A stretch of 64,000 nt of DNA from Coenobita brevimanus (GCA_032717465.1 CM064690.1:11232593-11296592), one strand, 5' to 3'. Shown: positions 12,384 to 24,526, counted from the stretch's first letter. Notes: generated by a model from the sequence alone, not told the origin. Program-made: numbers and translations.

Positions 12384-12759
12384 AAATCCTTGTCTTGCTC
12401 GGGAACTTTGAAAATCAGTCCAGTGAAATCAGAGCAAGAAAGAATTATTTCAGTTGGCTAGAGATCTGTAATTAGTGTTGGCTACTGCAGATTCGCCAGA
12501 CTGGTATCAAAGTAGAGAAGTGGGATAGGCAAAAAGGAATTTTGTTGCTGACAGTAAAACCTGGAAGGAGTAACAAAATGAAATCAAAGTTCCAGGAAAA
12601 CTGAATCGTTTGGGACAGGAGAAATTTTGTTGCTGATTGCACAAGCAGAAAGATGCAACAGAGTGAAAGCAACTCAATGCAGAGAGAAGCAGGAGAGTGG
12701 ACTTGACAATACTTTCTGTTAGTAAGTACTAGTCATGCTATGGAAGAAACGGCAGTTAC

Positions 12760-12861
12760 CTCGTCAATGATGTAAGTCAGGTCCTTATCACTGTAGAAGG
12801 TTTTAGGGTACCAGCATGAATAACATGCTAACACCCCGCCAGGGCGCAAGACTCGCCTCAC
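12760..12861 (-). CDS. SAM methyltransferase, exon 4 (motif III)
   Basis: A 102-base minus-strand exon of 34 codons. It runs from VRRVLRPGGVLACYS, the motif III strand-turn of class I methyltransferases, to DKDLTYIIDE. The acceptor is TTTCCAG|GTGAGG at 12861 and the donor is GAG|GTAACT after 12760. Both ends are phase 0. It joins exon 3 in frame to give the family-typical string FFAEVRRVLRPGG, which confirms the join despite an intron of about 31 kb. The RPGG turn is intact. The next segment of the protein is not found immediately downstream (see 21869-21970). Confidence 0.9.
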
Positions 12862-13453
12862 CTGGAAAGAAATATGATATAACTGAAGTAAAAAGTCTGT
12901 GGCAGTAACACGAGCAAAAGTTTCCCAACAGTTTCCTTCCAATATTGTGTTTGGCCTACCATGATTCTCATCCCTCGTACTACTCTGTGCAGTAGAGACA
13001 TCGACACTGTCTTAGCTCAAGTAAGTGCACAGCAATTTGCTTCTGGTTGACTAGTCATGTGGGAGAACGGAATAGAAGCAGTAAACGGTGTGTTGGGGGG
13101 AAGGTACTACACGAGGATGGGTGTGCAATGTCAAGGATTTGTTCATGTAAATTATATGTAACTGGTTCTCCTAATTGCCATGTTGTTTGTGAATACTTGA
13201 AAGCTGGAGCGAATTAATATTACACAAACTATTTCTACACATCAGATGAAACTGTTTACTATCACTTCATGACTTTTGCTTGTTCAACAGACCCGCCATC
13301 ATAGCCTCAGAAGAGGGGTGGGGAGAGAGATTTCAGGATTTAAGGTCACTGGTAGATTGCCAAAATATCAATTGCACAATATTAGATGGATCATTCATTT
13401 ATATCTGCTTAACACATGCGCTGCCATCTTTTGTTCCACTGATCTCCTCATAT
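12862..13453. other. Unassigned intron 3 sequence
   Basis: Upstream of exon 4 on the minus strand; nothing recognised. Confidence 0.4.
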
Positions 13454-16400
13454 TTAACCCGCCATGTGCTGGCTATTTTTAGCCATATGGGTCATCCCTA
13501 TGCCGGCCATTTTTTGACCTTTTTTTTTTTGCTAAAATGATAGATTTTGATGTGGAAACAATGAATTTCACCAATAAAATGCTCACTGAGGCTCAGAAAC
13601 GGGTTTTATTGAGTCCTGCATACTTGTGTATGGGTATAGCCGCTCCCTCACGCTCACCACGTATGTGAGAGAAAGCCGTTTTCTATGTAAGGTATACTCA
13701 GGTTTTTATGCAGGGAAGGTATAGGAGTAGACTGTAGCACCAGTCGAGCAGGGCAGTACTCCCGAGGTGTTTGGAAAGCTGATGAAAGGGAGTGCTGGAG
13801 CTCCCGTTTCATCAGCCCTCAGGACTAGTTCCTGACCATCCCCCTTTGCTGAACTTTTTCAGTGTCTCAGTTACACAGTGAGTAGGCCAGCATGCTCTCC
13901 AATACAAATTTCTCTAACTATCTTCACCAAACTACATGCACAGTACACACTACACTTCCTATTCAAAATTCACCAAAAATGGCGTCAATTTATCAAGCCT
14001 CGGAGTCCCCAGGGGGGGGACCATAAATGCCCCCACCATCTGCCCCTCTCCCGGTGACGACTCAAGGTGCCTGGAACCACTGTCTGACTCTCTTCTTCTT
14101 CATTTCTGCAACATTCGCGGCCTTTCCTCTAACTTTCGATCTGTTGAGCACCACCTCTCCTCCTCTAAACCTCACCTTCTTTTTCTAATGGAGACTCAGC
14201 TGTCTGAGGCAACTGACAGCAAACCCTTTTCTGTATCCTCGTACTTTCTCTATACTCATTTCAAAGCCAAAGGTGGCTCTTGTGTATATATATGCAACGA
14301 CTTATCTTGCTCTCGTGTTCCTGAACTTGATTCTTCTGAATTCTCCACACTCTGGCTTCGGCTTTCCTGTCATTCTCTGACTAAATATATCTGTGCTCTT
14401 TACTTATCCCCTAATTCTACTGACTATCAAAAATTCTTCGACTATCTTACTTCTACGATGGAACACATTCTATCCATTTCTCCTTTCTCTGAAGTCTCCA
14501 TTCTTGGAGATTTCAATGTTCACCACCACCTTTGGCTCTCCTCTCCTTTCACGGATCCACCTGGTGAACAAGCCTAAATCTTTTCTATCCTTAATGACCT
14601 AGAGCAGCTTGTACAGCACCCTACCCGTATCCCTGACCGCCTTGGACAGAGCTCCAACATACTTGACCTCTTCCTCACAACTAATCCTTCTGCTTACTCT
14701 GTTAATCTTTTCTCTCCGTTGGGCTCCTCCGATCACAACCTTATTACCTTAACCTGTCCTATCACTCCGGTACGGCCTGTGGACCCTCCAGGGAAACGTC
14801 GTCTGTGGCATTTTGGAGCTGCGGACTGGGAGGCCCTCAGGCAGTACTTCTTTGATTTTCCCTGGAATGATTATTGCTTCCATGGCCGTGAGCCATCTGA
14901 GTGTGCCTTGCGCATTAAGGAGGTTATTCTCTCGGGCATGGAAGCATACATTCCTTTCTCATATCCTTTGACTAACGCAAGAAAGCCTTGGTTTAATCAT
15001 GCTTGTTCTAATGCTGTCCGCAACAAGGAGAGGGCCTACAAAAGGTACCGGAACCAACCCACCCCTGAATCACATCATCTTTACGTTTCTGCCCGGAATC
15101 GTGCTAAGTCTGTTCTTCGCTCTACTAAAAATAATTTCATCCATATTAAATGCTCTCAACTCTCCAACTCGAATTCTTCCCGCTCCTTCTGGCACCTTGC
15201 CAAAAATTTTTCTAACAACTTTACCTCATCATCCTTCCCTCCCCTTTTCTACTCTGATGGTTCTGTAGCTATTTCTTCTACTGATTAAGCAGATCTCTTC
15301 GCACAGACTTTCTCCTCCAATTCCACCTTAGACGATTCCGGTGCTGTTCCTCCATCACTTCCCCCCTCTGACTTCCTCATGCCTGACATTAAAATTTCTT
15401 CATTGGATGTATTTTCTGCCATCACTGGCCTCAGTACTAACAAGGCATATGGGCCTGATGGGGTCCCTCCTGTTGTTCTCAAGAACTGTGCTTCTGTGCT
15501 TACACCCTGCCTAGGCAAACTCTTTCGCCTTTGTCTGTCAACTTGTACCTTTCCTTCTTGCTGGAAGTTTGCTGTCATTCAGCCAGTCCCAAAGAAGGGT
15601 GACAACTCCCAACTCTCCAACTATCGTCCAATTGCTTTAACGTCCTGTATTTCAAAAGTTTTCGAGTCAATTCTTAATAGAAAAATTTTAAGGCATCTTT
15701 CCTATCACAACCTTCTTTCCGATCGTCAGTATGGGTTCCGTCAGGGATGCTCCACTGGCGATCTTCTCACCTACCTTTCAGACTCCTGATCATCCTCCTA
15801 TCGGGACTTTGGCAAAAGCTTTGCCATTGCACTTGACATCTCAAAGGCTTTCGATCGAGTCTGGCATAAATCTTTAATTTCCAAACTGCCCTCCTACGGT
15901 TTCTATCCTTCTATCTGTGCCTTCATCGCTAGCTTCCTTTCTGGTCGTTCTATAGCCGCTGTTGTAGACGGCCATCGTTCTTCTCCTAGATCTATCAACA
16001 GTTGTGTTCCTCAGGGCTCTGTCCTATCACCAACTCTCTTCCTTTTATTCAACAATGATCTTCTAAGCTGTACATCTAACCCTATCCACTCGTATGCTGA
16101 TGACTCCACCCTTCACCTTTCCATTCGGTTCCTGCAACGCCCATCTCAACAGTTACTTCAACAAACAAGGGATGAGGCTATGGCACGCCTAATGTCTCAC
16201 TTGGCACGTATCTCTGACTGGGGTAAAAATAATATGGTTGTCTTTAATGCATCTAAGACTCAGTTCTTACACCTATCAACCCGACAAAATCTTCCACAGG
16301 TATACCCAGTAATGTTTAATAATATTCAGCTTAATCGTGCATCATCCTTGAACATGCTTGGGGTTTCATTTACTCGGGACTTATCTTGGAAAGATCATAT

Positions 16401-17531
16401 TACATCTCTTGTAAAATCTGCTTCCAAGAGATTGGGTGTGCTAAGCCAACTCCGCTCTTTCTTTACCCCTGCACAATTGTTGACTCTATACAGGGGTTTT
16501 ATCCGCCCCTGTGTGGAGCACAACTCTCATGTGTGGGGAGGCTCCCCACATACAGCTCTTCTCAATAGGGTGTAGTCAAAGGCTTTTCGTCTTATTAACT
16601 CTCCTCCTCTTACTGACTACCTTCAACCACTGTCTCTTCGCCGCACTGTTGCATCTTTATCTCTTTTCTATCGCTACTTTAATGGTCACTGCTCCTCTGA
16701 ACTGTCTGCTTGCATTCCTCCACCTCTACGACGGGCGTGTAGCACCCGTCTGGCAGCAAACTCTCATCCTTTTTCTGTCCAACTCTCTAATTCAAGAGTT
16801 AACCGTTACTCCCAGTCTTTCATTTATGCAACAGGTCATCTCTGGAACTGTCTCCCTCTGTCTGTATTTCCTGCTGCCTATGATCTCCAGTCTTTCAAAC
16901 GCAGTGTGTCCAGGCATCTCAAAATGATCGGATCTTGAATTTGGCTCTATATTGTATTTTGTTTTTCTCTTGGAGAAAACTGTTACTGTGGGCTCATGGC
17001 CTTTGGTTCCTTCTTCCTCGCATAAAAAAAAAAAAAATTCAGAACACTTTTCTGATTACTTATTACTTCAGCATCTATCACATTTTGAGTGTCTTTCTCA
17101 TTGTGAATGCATTATGTTACACTTAGGTACAACCTGACTTCATTATGTACAGCGCTGGCACTTACAAGAAGGTATTTACAACTTGACTTCACTATATAGT
17201 CCTTACAATTACAAGAAAATATTTACAACTTACACTTACATGAAAATTTACAAATGCATTCACTACAGTATGTACAGCACTGGGTGAGGCACACAGGCAG
17301 AGTGAGGCAGAGTGAGCATGAGGGGGGGAGTGAGTGAGTGTATGGCCTTGACAGCCTGGGGCATGGTAGAGGAACAGTTACCTTACATCTCTGCCAATTT
17401 TTACCAGTGAATCTTGAAAAATGCAGTCACAGTGAAGTTTTTTATTTTAAAACGTTTTTAAAACGGCACTGGCACTGGCTGCAGAATTATGTCAGACCTT
17501 TTTAAACTGGCACTGGCACTCAGTGGGTTAA
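13454..17531. mobile_element. piggyBac-like element P2 interrupted by a LINE
   Basis: TTAA at 13454-13457 and 17528-17531 bound inverted ends: TTAACCCGCCATGTGCTGG on the left and TTAACCCACTGAGTGCCAG on the right (reversed), 13 of 19 identical. Most of the interior is a family C LINE (about 13.7-17.04 kb). Without the LINE the element would be only a few hundred bases long, MITE-sized. The right inner part (17040-17527) contains repeated 'ACTTACAAGAA' and 'GGCACTGGCACT' blocks. Confidence 0.5.
13936..17037 (+). pseudogene. Family C LINE (APE/RT), nearly full length, four nonsense codons
   Basis: A single reading frame runs from 13936 to the TGA at 16936-16938 (about 1000 codons). It is interrupted only by stops at 14575 (TAA), 15286 (TAA), 15787 (TGA) and 16573 (TAG), with no frameshift. 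The first third is an APE-like endonuclease (CNIRGLSSNF, METQLSE, ILGDFNVHH, GSSDHNL). The middle is a reverse transcriptase (GPDGVPPVVLK, NYRPIALTSCISKVFE, ALDISKAFDRVWHKS, VPQGSVLSP, catalytic YADDSTL). The C-terminus carries RGFIRPCVEHNSHVWGG. A short 3' UTR ends in A14 at 17024-17037. In the sister copies that cover the sites, the stops at 15286, 15787 and 16573 are sense codons, so they are recent. Jockey/CR1-like; the exact clade is unresolved. Confidence 0.88.
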
Positions 17532-17589
17532 GCATGAGAAAGATAAGAGTAAGGGTAAATCATGTATAATCAAATTTCGAATCAGTTAA

Positions 17590-18380
17590 TACAGGTGTGC
17601 CTCCTGTTCCTCATTCAAATTATGGTCTTTTGTATGTCACCCATAATCCCACTCACGCATATGCAGATAACTCAATGCTTCAAGTTCCTTTGCACTTAAC
17701 CACTCATTCACAATATGTTGATATCTTTAAGTTTCAACATAGCACAGCAATCTCCTTAAATTAAGACTAATCTAAGATTATCGAATGGGGACAAAATAGT
17801 ATTGTCACATTTAAAGGAAAACCAAACACATCCAGTTTACTGAAAGACAGATATTGCCTGATTCCTACATTACCTTCACTGAAACCAGTATTTTCATGTC
17901 TTATTGTATTGTAATCCTTGGTGTTTCACCTAACAAAACTCTCAGTTGGACCGCTAACGTAACAGCACTTGCTAAAACCGCCTCATAGAAACTTGGATTA
18001 TGTACAGAGTCCGTACCCTCTCCACCGATGAGCAATTTCCTATAATGTACAAGTCAGTTCACTGTGAGTTCGAATATTGCTCACCCTTTTGGTGTGGATG
18101 CGAGAAAGTTGCACTAAAACAACTAGTCAAAATTCAAAACAAAGCCTATAGAATATTTGATAACCCAGCAATTACAAATGAAGTACCACCCCAACAAGAA
18201 TGTATGTTGCCTCTCTTGCATTATTTTAGATACTTTTACAGTAAATGCTCTGATGAAGTGGCACTCATTGTGCCATCTCTATTCACAACACAGGCATCTG
18301 GTAGCTCTCATGATCTGACAGTCGCAGTGCCATATTGCAGGGCTTCTGCTTATCATAAATCCTATATTCCTTGAACAACT
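17590..18380 (+). pseudogene. Family D LINE remnant
   Basis: A degenerate 3' part of a reverse transcriptase related to the family D copy at 40.3-43.0 kb. An open stretch at 18000-18374 shows EYCSPFWCGCEKVALKQLVK and ends at CRASAYHKSYIP, parallel to the family D C-terminus CRTSAYQNSFIP. Upstream there is a decayed YAD box region near 17650. Confidence 0.75.
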
Positions 18381-18610
18381 CCTCTTTGGAACTCGGATCC
18401 CCAGATTAGTTCCCCCCCTCCCATACTTCAACCTTAATTAGACTATACTTAACTTCAGCTACAATTCATCCACCAAGAGATGGTGGATGAATTATAGTAC
18501 AATACAGTTATTGTAAAAGACTGGACCAGATGTTGTCGGTTTACTCTTACCTGTCAGTATTATGCAAACCTATATTTTCCCATCACAAGCATAGGGGCTC
18601 AGGGCAAAGA

Positions 18611-18930
18611 TTTTTTTTTTTTTTTTTGTCCAGGCATTAAAGTAGAGAATGACCAGTAGTTTGCCCCCTTGCGGTATTAGGTGAACAGTAAACCCCAAAC
18701 CATCTCTTGGACGTAATACTTTATGAGCAACACCTGGAAATGCTGCAACTCACTAGACCAATAGGCGTCCATAAACTTATTAACAGTAACGATAATTAAT
18801 GCCTCACCAGGACAACCCCACAACTTCCTTTCTTCCATAAAGAAATGAAACACCAACAGCTCAGGCCCCAAGCTGTTGACACAAAGCGATGCTCGGTATA
18901 CCTCCGCCAAGCCTTGCACACGGGTTTGCC
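18611..18930 (-). mobile_element. Possible retroposon with poly(A) tail on the minus strand
   Basis: A T17 run at 18611-18627 would be a poly(A) tail on the minus strand. About 300 bp of non-repeated sequence precedes it, with an 80-codon minus frame of unknown identity. No target-site duplication was found, so this is tentative. Confidence 0.3.
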
Positions 18931-19757
18931 AAACATCCTCAATGACAGGATTAATTGAAATGAGACTAAAGATAAACTAAGTCAACCCCATATGACCTTG
19001 TTCTTTGACCCACTGACCTTGCTGACCTAATCAGTTCGTCATCCCATCATACTATATCACTGACAAAAGTTTGTTTGAAAACTATCTAGGGGTTTAGGGG
19101 ATATATCGCCCACACCCATGTGACCTTTCACCCCTTGCCCTTGCTAACCTAATCAATTCATTGTCCCTTCATTCTTTATCACTGACAAAATTTTTTCGAA
19201 ATTAGTCAAGGGGTTCAGGAGATATTGCACCCACAAGGATAAACTAAGACAAATGACCTTGAACTTTGACCTCTTGACTTTGCTCATCTAATCAATTCAT
19301 CCTTCTTTCATACTGTGTCACCGACAAAAGTTTGGTCGAAATCCATTGCGGGGTTCATCAGACATCACACCAAAGCCCATATGACCTTGACCTTTGACCC
19401 CTTGACCTTGTTAACCTAATCAGTTCATCGTCCCTTCATACTGTATCGTAGTCAAAAGTTTGGTCGAAATCCATTGAGGGGTTTAGGAGATACTGAGCCC
19501 ACAAGGAAAAACTGAGTTGGCCCCATATAGTCTTGACCTCTGACTCCTTGACCCAGTTGACATAATCAGTTCATCATCTACTCATACTACATCAGCGACA
19601 AAAGTCTGGCGGAATTCCGTCGATGAGTTTAAGAGACATTGCGCCCAGAAAAGTGTTAAGGACGAAGGCACGCACCAACGCATGCACCCACTCACGCACG
19701 GATGGATAGGCCAATCACTCAATGCCTTCTTCACCAGAGGTGGGCAGAGGCATAAAA
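18899..19757 (+). repeat. Tandem repeat array, unit about 115-120 bp, TGACCT-rich
   Basis: Five to six degenerate units share TGACCTTGACCTTTGACC, a 'CTAATCAGTTCATC' block, 'ACAAAAGTTTGGTCGAAAT' and 'GGTTCAGGAGATATTGCGCC'. The array ends with a GCACGCAC-rich stretch and 'CCAATCACTCAATGCCT'. The outer ends are weakly inverted: TATACCTCCGCC on the left and TATGCCTCTGCC on the right, reversed. This suggests a non-autonomous DNA transposon with an internal array. Confidence 0.7.
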
Positions 19758-20141
19758 AGAATCCAAAACCACCAAAAAAAAAATCACAAGTAAAATAAAT
19801 ATATATTAAAATCTAATTCCCACAACATGTCGAAAATGATTTTAGATAATAATCATCTGTTCAGGAGCAAAAGAAGTTACAAAATAAATATCATAGTGTG
19901 TGCATCTGAATAGGGAACATAGAACTGGTGTCTTCAAAACCACATTTTTTTCCCCCTCTTATTGTTACTTTACCTCGATTCTCATCTTTGCATACCAGGT
20001 GTTATCCACGCCTGAAGAGGCATCCATTTCCTTTCTTTTACATTCCCTTCCTCATTCTCTTGTTTTCTTAAGCGATATTATTTATTGTGCCTTGCTTAGC
20101 CTCGGGTTTTAAGATCGTGATCGTCACCAATATGATTCCCT
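19758..20141. other. Unassigned intron sequence
   Basis: Nothing recognised. Confidence 0.4.
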
Positions 20142-20470
20142 GTTTACTAGAAAACAAAAATTTTCTTCTAAAATGATTGTTAAGAAGTAGGAATGGCAAA
20201 AGTGCACATGCAAGAAATGAAAAAAGAACAGAAACTAGAGAACATTCAGGATGGGAGGAGAGAATATGGAGACCTATACCCATTACTCCATTCCACACTT
20301 TAGCCACAGACTTGTACCTGGTGGAGTGTAGCAATGAGTATAGGTCTCCCAATCTCCTCCCATCGTGAATGCTCTCTTGTTTTTGTTTTTTCCATCTCTT
20401 TATCTGTGCACTTTTGCCATTCCTACATCTTAATAATAATTTTAGAAGAAATTTTTTGTTTTCTAGTTTA
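20142..20470. repeat. Fold-back inverted repeat, arms about 155 bp
   Basis: The left arm (about 20142-20297) matches the reverse complement of the right arm (about 20318-20470). Both begin ACTAGAAAAC or its near equivalent, and both contain GGAATGGCAAAAGTGCACA, GGGAGGAGA and GGAGACCTATAC. The loop is about 20 bp. Identity of the arms is high but imperfect. Transcribed, it would form a long hairpin. It could be a fold-back MITE or a source of hairpin small RNA. Confidence 0.85.
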
Positions 20471-21299
20471 TGATGTTTGCATAAAGCAATTGTCAGATTT
20501 GGATTGTTACATGCATAACCTACTGAAAAACTAAAACGAAGGTGCCTTCCCATGAAAAGAGGTATTTAGGTATTGTACATTCTTTAACTGTAGGTGAGCT
20601 GTAGCTAACCAATACTTCGCAAATGGCGTGTTTACTGGTGACAGTGAACAGTTTTCAGGCCAAAACTCACGAACCATAGCCTCAATACTTTTCTAAACAT
20701 GAAAAGAAACATCTACACTTGACAAGGGCAGCATTTTGGTGTATAGTACGCTCGTGTGCGGCTTTTTAGTTTTGGAATAATGACTGACAAAGAAGGAAAG
20801 AAAGAAGAACATGATCGATATTTTTGTGGTTCGATTTTGCAACTCCTATGAAGGTTAGCAAGACTTTCGCGAGTAGTTTTGCACTTGAATATCAAAGGTC
20901 TTTAGTTCAAAAGCTTAGAACTAAGCTATGTGACCGTTTTCTCATGGATGTTCCCATACCCAGTAACAGACGACGCCACTCAACATGCGTCATTCCTATT
21001 TACGGAGTGTTAACGCACTCCGTAATATTGTTCCTTTCATGTATCACGTCAATCATTATGTATGTTCAAATACAGTCATACACATTCATATCGCAACCAA
21101 AAGGAGGATGTTAACCCTTTTGTGCATGGTAAGTTTCAATAGGTTTTGCATTCCACAACACATCAGCTTTCTCGGCCAATCCCCTCGCCGAATGCTCCAA
21201 AAAAATGTATTCTCGGCTTATTTTCGCCATCCAAACATTTTTATTTTGCTACAAATCCCACATATTACTGTTCGTCTATATTTGTTCTACAAGATAAGC

Positions 21300-21302
<3 letters not shown>

Positions 21303-21354
<52 letters not shown>
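21303..21354. repeat. (CA)n microsatellite
   Basis: About 26 AC units. Confidence 0.98.
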
Positions 21355-21358
<4 letters not shown>

Positions 21359-21868
21359 CACTATATGTACGTTAGAGCAGTGTGAATAAACATTCGGGAA
21401 CATTCATCTCACTTCCCAACATCATAGCTCGAATGTTTATGAACCTACCTGTAGATGTTACACAATCAATTGAAATAGAATTTTATTAGTTATCGAATGA
21501 GTTTGTCGGCATTTTGATACGAGGTATGGATTTTGAGTAATAAGTGAAAAGGTAAAACCTATTTCTGACAGACAACAGAATTTTTATTCGAGGAGCTCTA
21601 GCGGAAAACTTTTCTCAGCAGTGTTATGTTTTTATTTTATCTTATGCAGAATTTCATGGCTTTCATTTCATATCAGAACAGTTCTACACCTCATAGCTTT
21701 TGAGAAAAATGCAAAAAACTATGGTATACCCAAGCATTGTCATGACCGTAGGGCAGTTTCCCACCTCCCTCTAAGCTTCTGCGTGTACTTCACCAATTCC
21801 ATGTACACTAGATATGCACACTATATTCAAATGATTCATTGTCACTATTTTTATAGTTGAATACTCAC

Positions 21869-21970
21869 ATTTGGTGCAGGGTAGAGGCAGTGTAGTTGAT
21901 TAGAAACAGTAGCATAGTCTTTGTCGGGCCAGTGGCTGGAAACGACCCGGAACATTTCACAAACACCTAA
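21869..21970 (-). CDS. Methyltransferase exon-5-like block, out of order
   Basis: Minus-strand open block of up to 34 codons containing EMFRVVSSHWPDKDY and NQLHCLYPAPN, followed by a good donor AAAT|GTGAGT after 21869. In this family the segment after motif III has an aromatic/WPD-like turn and then a Y-P-x-P stretch, which is exactly what is missing between exon 4 (ending TYIIDE) and exon 6 (starting VEREE). Phase 0 at both ends would fit both neighbours. However, it lies in intron 3, upstream of exon 4, inside the TTAA-bounded segment P3. The acceptor is uncertain: GGAAG|TTAGG at 21970 keeps phase but is weak, while TTTCCAG|CCACTGG and AATAG|GAAG do not keep phase. It may be a captured or duplicated exon, an assembly rearrangement, or a chance resemblance. 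Confidence 0.5.
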
Positions 21971-22392
21971 CTTCCTATTGCAAACACCAAATCTAATCAC
22001 AATAGTACCCCAAAATTATACATAAGCACTATTGGTATTGAGAAATATGCTGCATGGCTGGGAAGGGGGTAATAGAGGAGATTTAAAGGGACAAGCCAGC
22101 ACACAACCTTCCCCACTCACAGCTCATTTGGTACTAAAAAACCTGTCTGCTCTCTCGCGGGTATCAGGATCCACAGTCGCCAACTCATTAATTTTGATGA
22201 GAGCCGGGCAAGCTATGACGCCTCCAAAAATGACGCAAATCGACTGAAAACATTTTTTTTCTTCGTGGTGAATATTTTATGGTTTTATGATGTTAAAGGC
22301 ATCACTGCATATTTACAAGGAAAGACCCTAATGACGCCTAATGCATCACCGTGTATGAAGGGGTTAATCAGGATTACTCAGATCATATCGAT

Positions 22393-22394
<2 letters not shown>

Positions 22395-22476
<82 letters not shown>
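22395..22476. repeat. (GT)n microsatellite
   Basis: About 40 GT units with two A interruptions. It starts only about 27 bp beyond the right TTAA of P3. Confidence 0.97.
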
Positions 22477-22480
<4 letters not shown>

Positions 22481-23495
22481 TAAAACGTATGTAAATTAGA
22501 AGCATAAACAAAAACAAATCTGTAAATATCTTAAAGTATATATATTTGTTCAAGAATAAACAACCATGAAAGTTTTATTTAATGTAATGTGAATATTTTA
22601 TTCTTTTCGGGCTGTCGTGGTATTAAAGTAGGTTTAAGGCAACATGTCATATTACCAATAAATTATTTTGGCATAAGCTACATTTACTTGGATATATTAC
22701 TGGTGAAATTTATCCATGTGACGTCATATGTTGCGATGATGCCTTATTTCCAGAATGTGGGTTGCTGTCGAAAAAGGTTAAGAAACACTGGTCTAGATGC
22801 TTCAACAATCGACCTTGCAGAATGGGGTGGGGAATATCTTTGCAGCGTAGATATTTCCGAAGGAAATTTTTTAACACTTTACATCGTATAACATAGATTA
22901 TATATGAAAATAAGTCGCATTACGTAAGGGAATAATTGCTGCTTCTAAGGGCAGTGTTTCAAAATTATATCAAATAATGACTTCTATAAAAGAAATGAGA
23001 TATAAAAAGAATTAACCTTACAGGAATTAACCGATAAACTGTACAATTTAAACCTAGCGATGATGACAAAATGTACTGAATATACTGCACAGGGGTGGCC
23101 CATATATTACGCTCCTCTTCCTCTCTGCCAGCCAATATAATCGTGTGTTGCGGGTACAGTTCAATTAGCGTTATCAATGTCTTCCCTACACCATTTATTC
23201 ATTTACAACTTCCACTGCCACACCCTACCCATACCAGCAATGAGCCTCCTCCACAATACCAGAGATACCATCAGGCAAGAGTCAAGTGGATCGCTGTTTG
23301 TTTTATCGTCAGTCTGCTACATCAGTTCACTATGTTAGGTATAAGGAGTGTGTTTATATTGGGATAAAAACCTCATAGTTTTTGTCCTACCCAACTAACC
23401 CCCGACAGTGAAGAATAATCACGTATGTCTCATCGCCTCATGCTAGGCCATCTTAGATTTCGGTTCTCTTGTTGCAAAGATTCTGTATATTGTAA

Positions 23496-23565
<70 letters not shown>

Positions 23566-24526
23566 TCGTTCTTGTATCTTGCTGTTCAATTCTACCCAAA
23601 CAAATTTGGTGACCAATACGACTTCTTTACCATATGTCGCATCCTTCCCAATTTAATCAGGCTCCAGATTCATAACCAAACTGCCATTGCCATGAATTGT
23701 TTATGTAAGAAAACAAGAGACATGGGGAGATTGTGCCGTGTTCTTGATCTTTCTGGGAAAATAAATCATAGTTAGTACGGTGAACTGATGTAAGTAATGG
23801 CTCTGGGTCGTGAATGGAATGATGCAGAGTTATTGAGGAATTTTTATGATAGCAAGCCCTCTTACACATCATTTGTCGTCGAAGGCTATCACGAATATTT
23901 ATTGATTTCTCACACATATTCATGCGGTCGTCCTCTAGCTCCATTCTTTCATTTCTACTGGCTTTATGGGGAAGGATAACGATGGTCAGAAAAAATCCTA
24001 TCACACATACTGTACTGTTCCATCACATTTCGGTAAATGTTTTAGGCTCACATGTCAACCTATAATTCTTCCAACTTTCTCATCCCTGTTCAGACATGTC
24101 TATCTTTGAATGCCTCTTTTTGATTAAAAAATAAAAATCTTTACTTGCCGTTCCCAGCTACAGGGATTAATAACCGTCATGAATTTGTTTTCAGTCATCT
24201 AAATTTCAGCATAATACCTCCTACACTGACTTACTGTTTGTCCACATTCTTATTCTCGTTTTCATTCATTTACTGCAGTGATTCCCAACTGCCGCACTTT
24301 ATATCCTTAGTGTGCAGCAAAAGTTTCCTGAAGTTGTCGATCTGTGCAATCTAACTGGTGTAAATTGTAATTTCTTACATTGGGTGACTGATAATGAATG
24401 AATGTCCTTCACATTAATGTAAGCAACCTTATCCTGCACTGCATTTTTATGAAAAAATGAATACTGGACACGAAGTATCAAATAATCAAGTATTGTGCAC
24501 GTGACACACCGCCAGCATTTTTTCAG

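Larger units (their letters stand above)
21111..22367. mobile_element. piggyBac-like segment P3 carrying an exon-like block
   Basis: TTAA at 21111-21114 and 22364-22367 bound inverted ends. The left reads TTAACCCTTTTGTGCATGGT and the right, reversed, TTAACCCCTTCATACACGGT. All differences are transitions, as expected for decay of an originally perfect repeat. The interior has a (CA)n array and a block (21869-21970) that looks like a methyltransferase exon. No transposase was seen. Confidence 0.6.

Noticed and set aside
18899..19757. CRISPR-like array
   Set aside because: Units are contiguous and about 115-120 bp long, without unique spacers, in a eukaryotic context.
20999..21024. Small perfect palindrome (TTACGGAGTG with its complement)
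   Set aside because: Ten-base arms are too short to assign a function in AT-rich DNA. No terminator or regulatory context.
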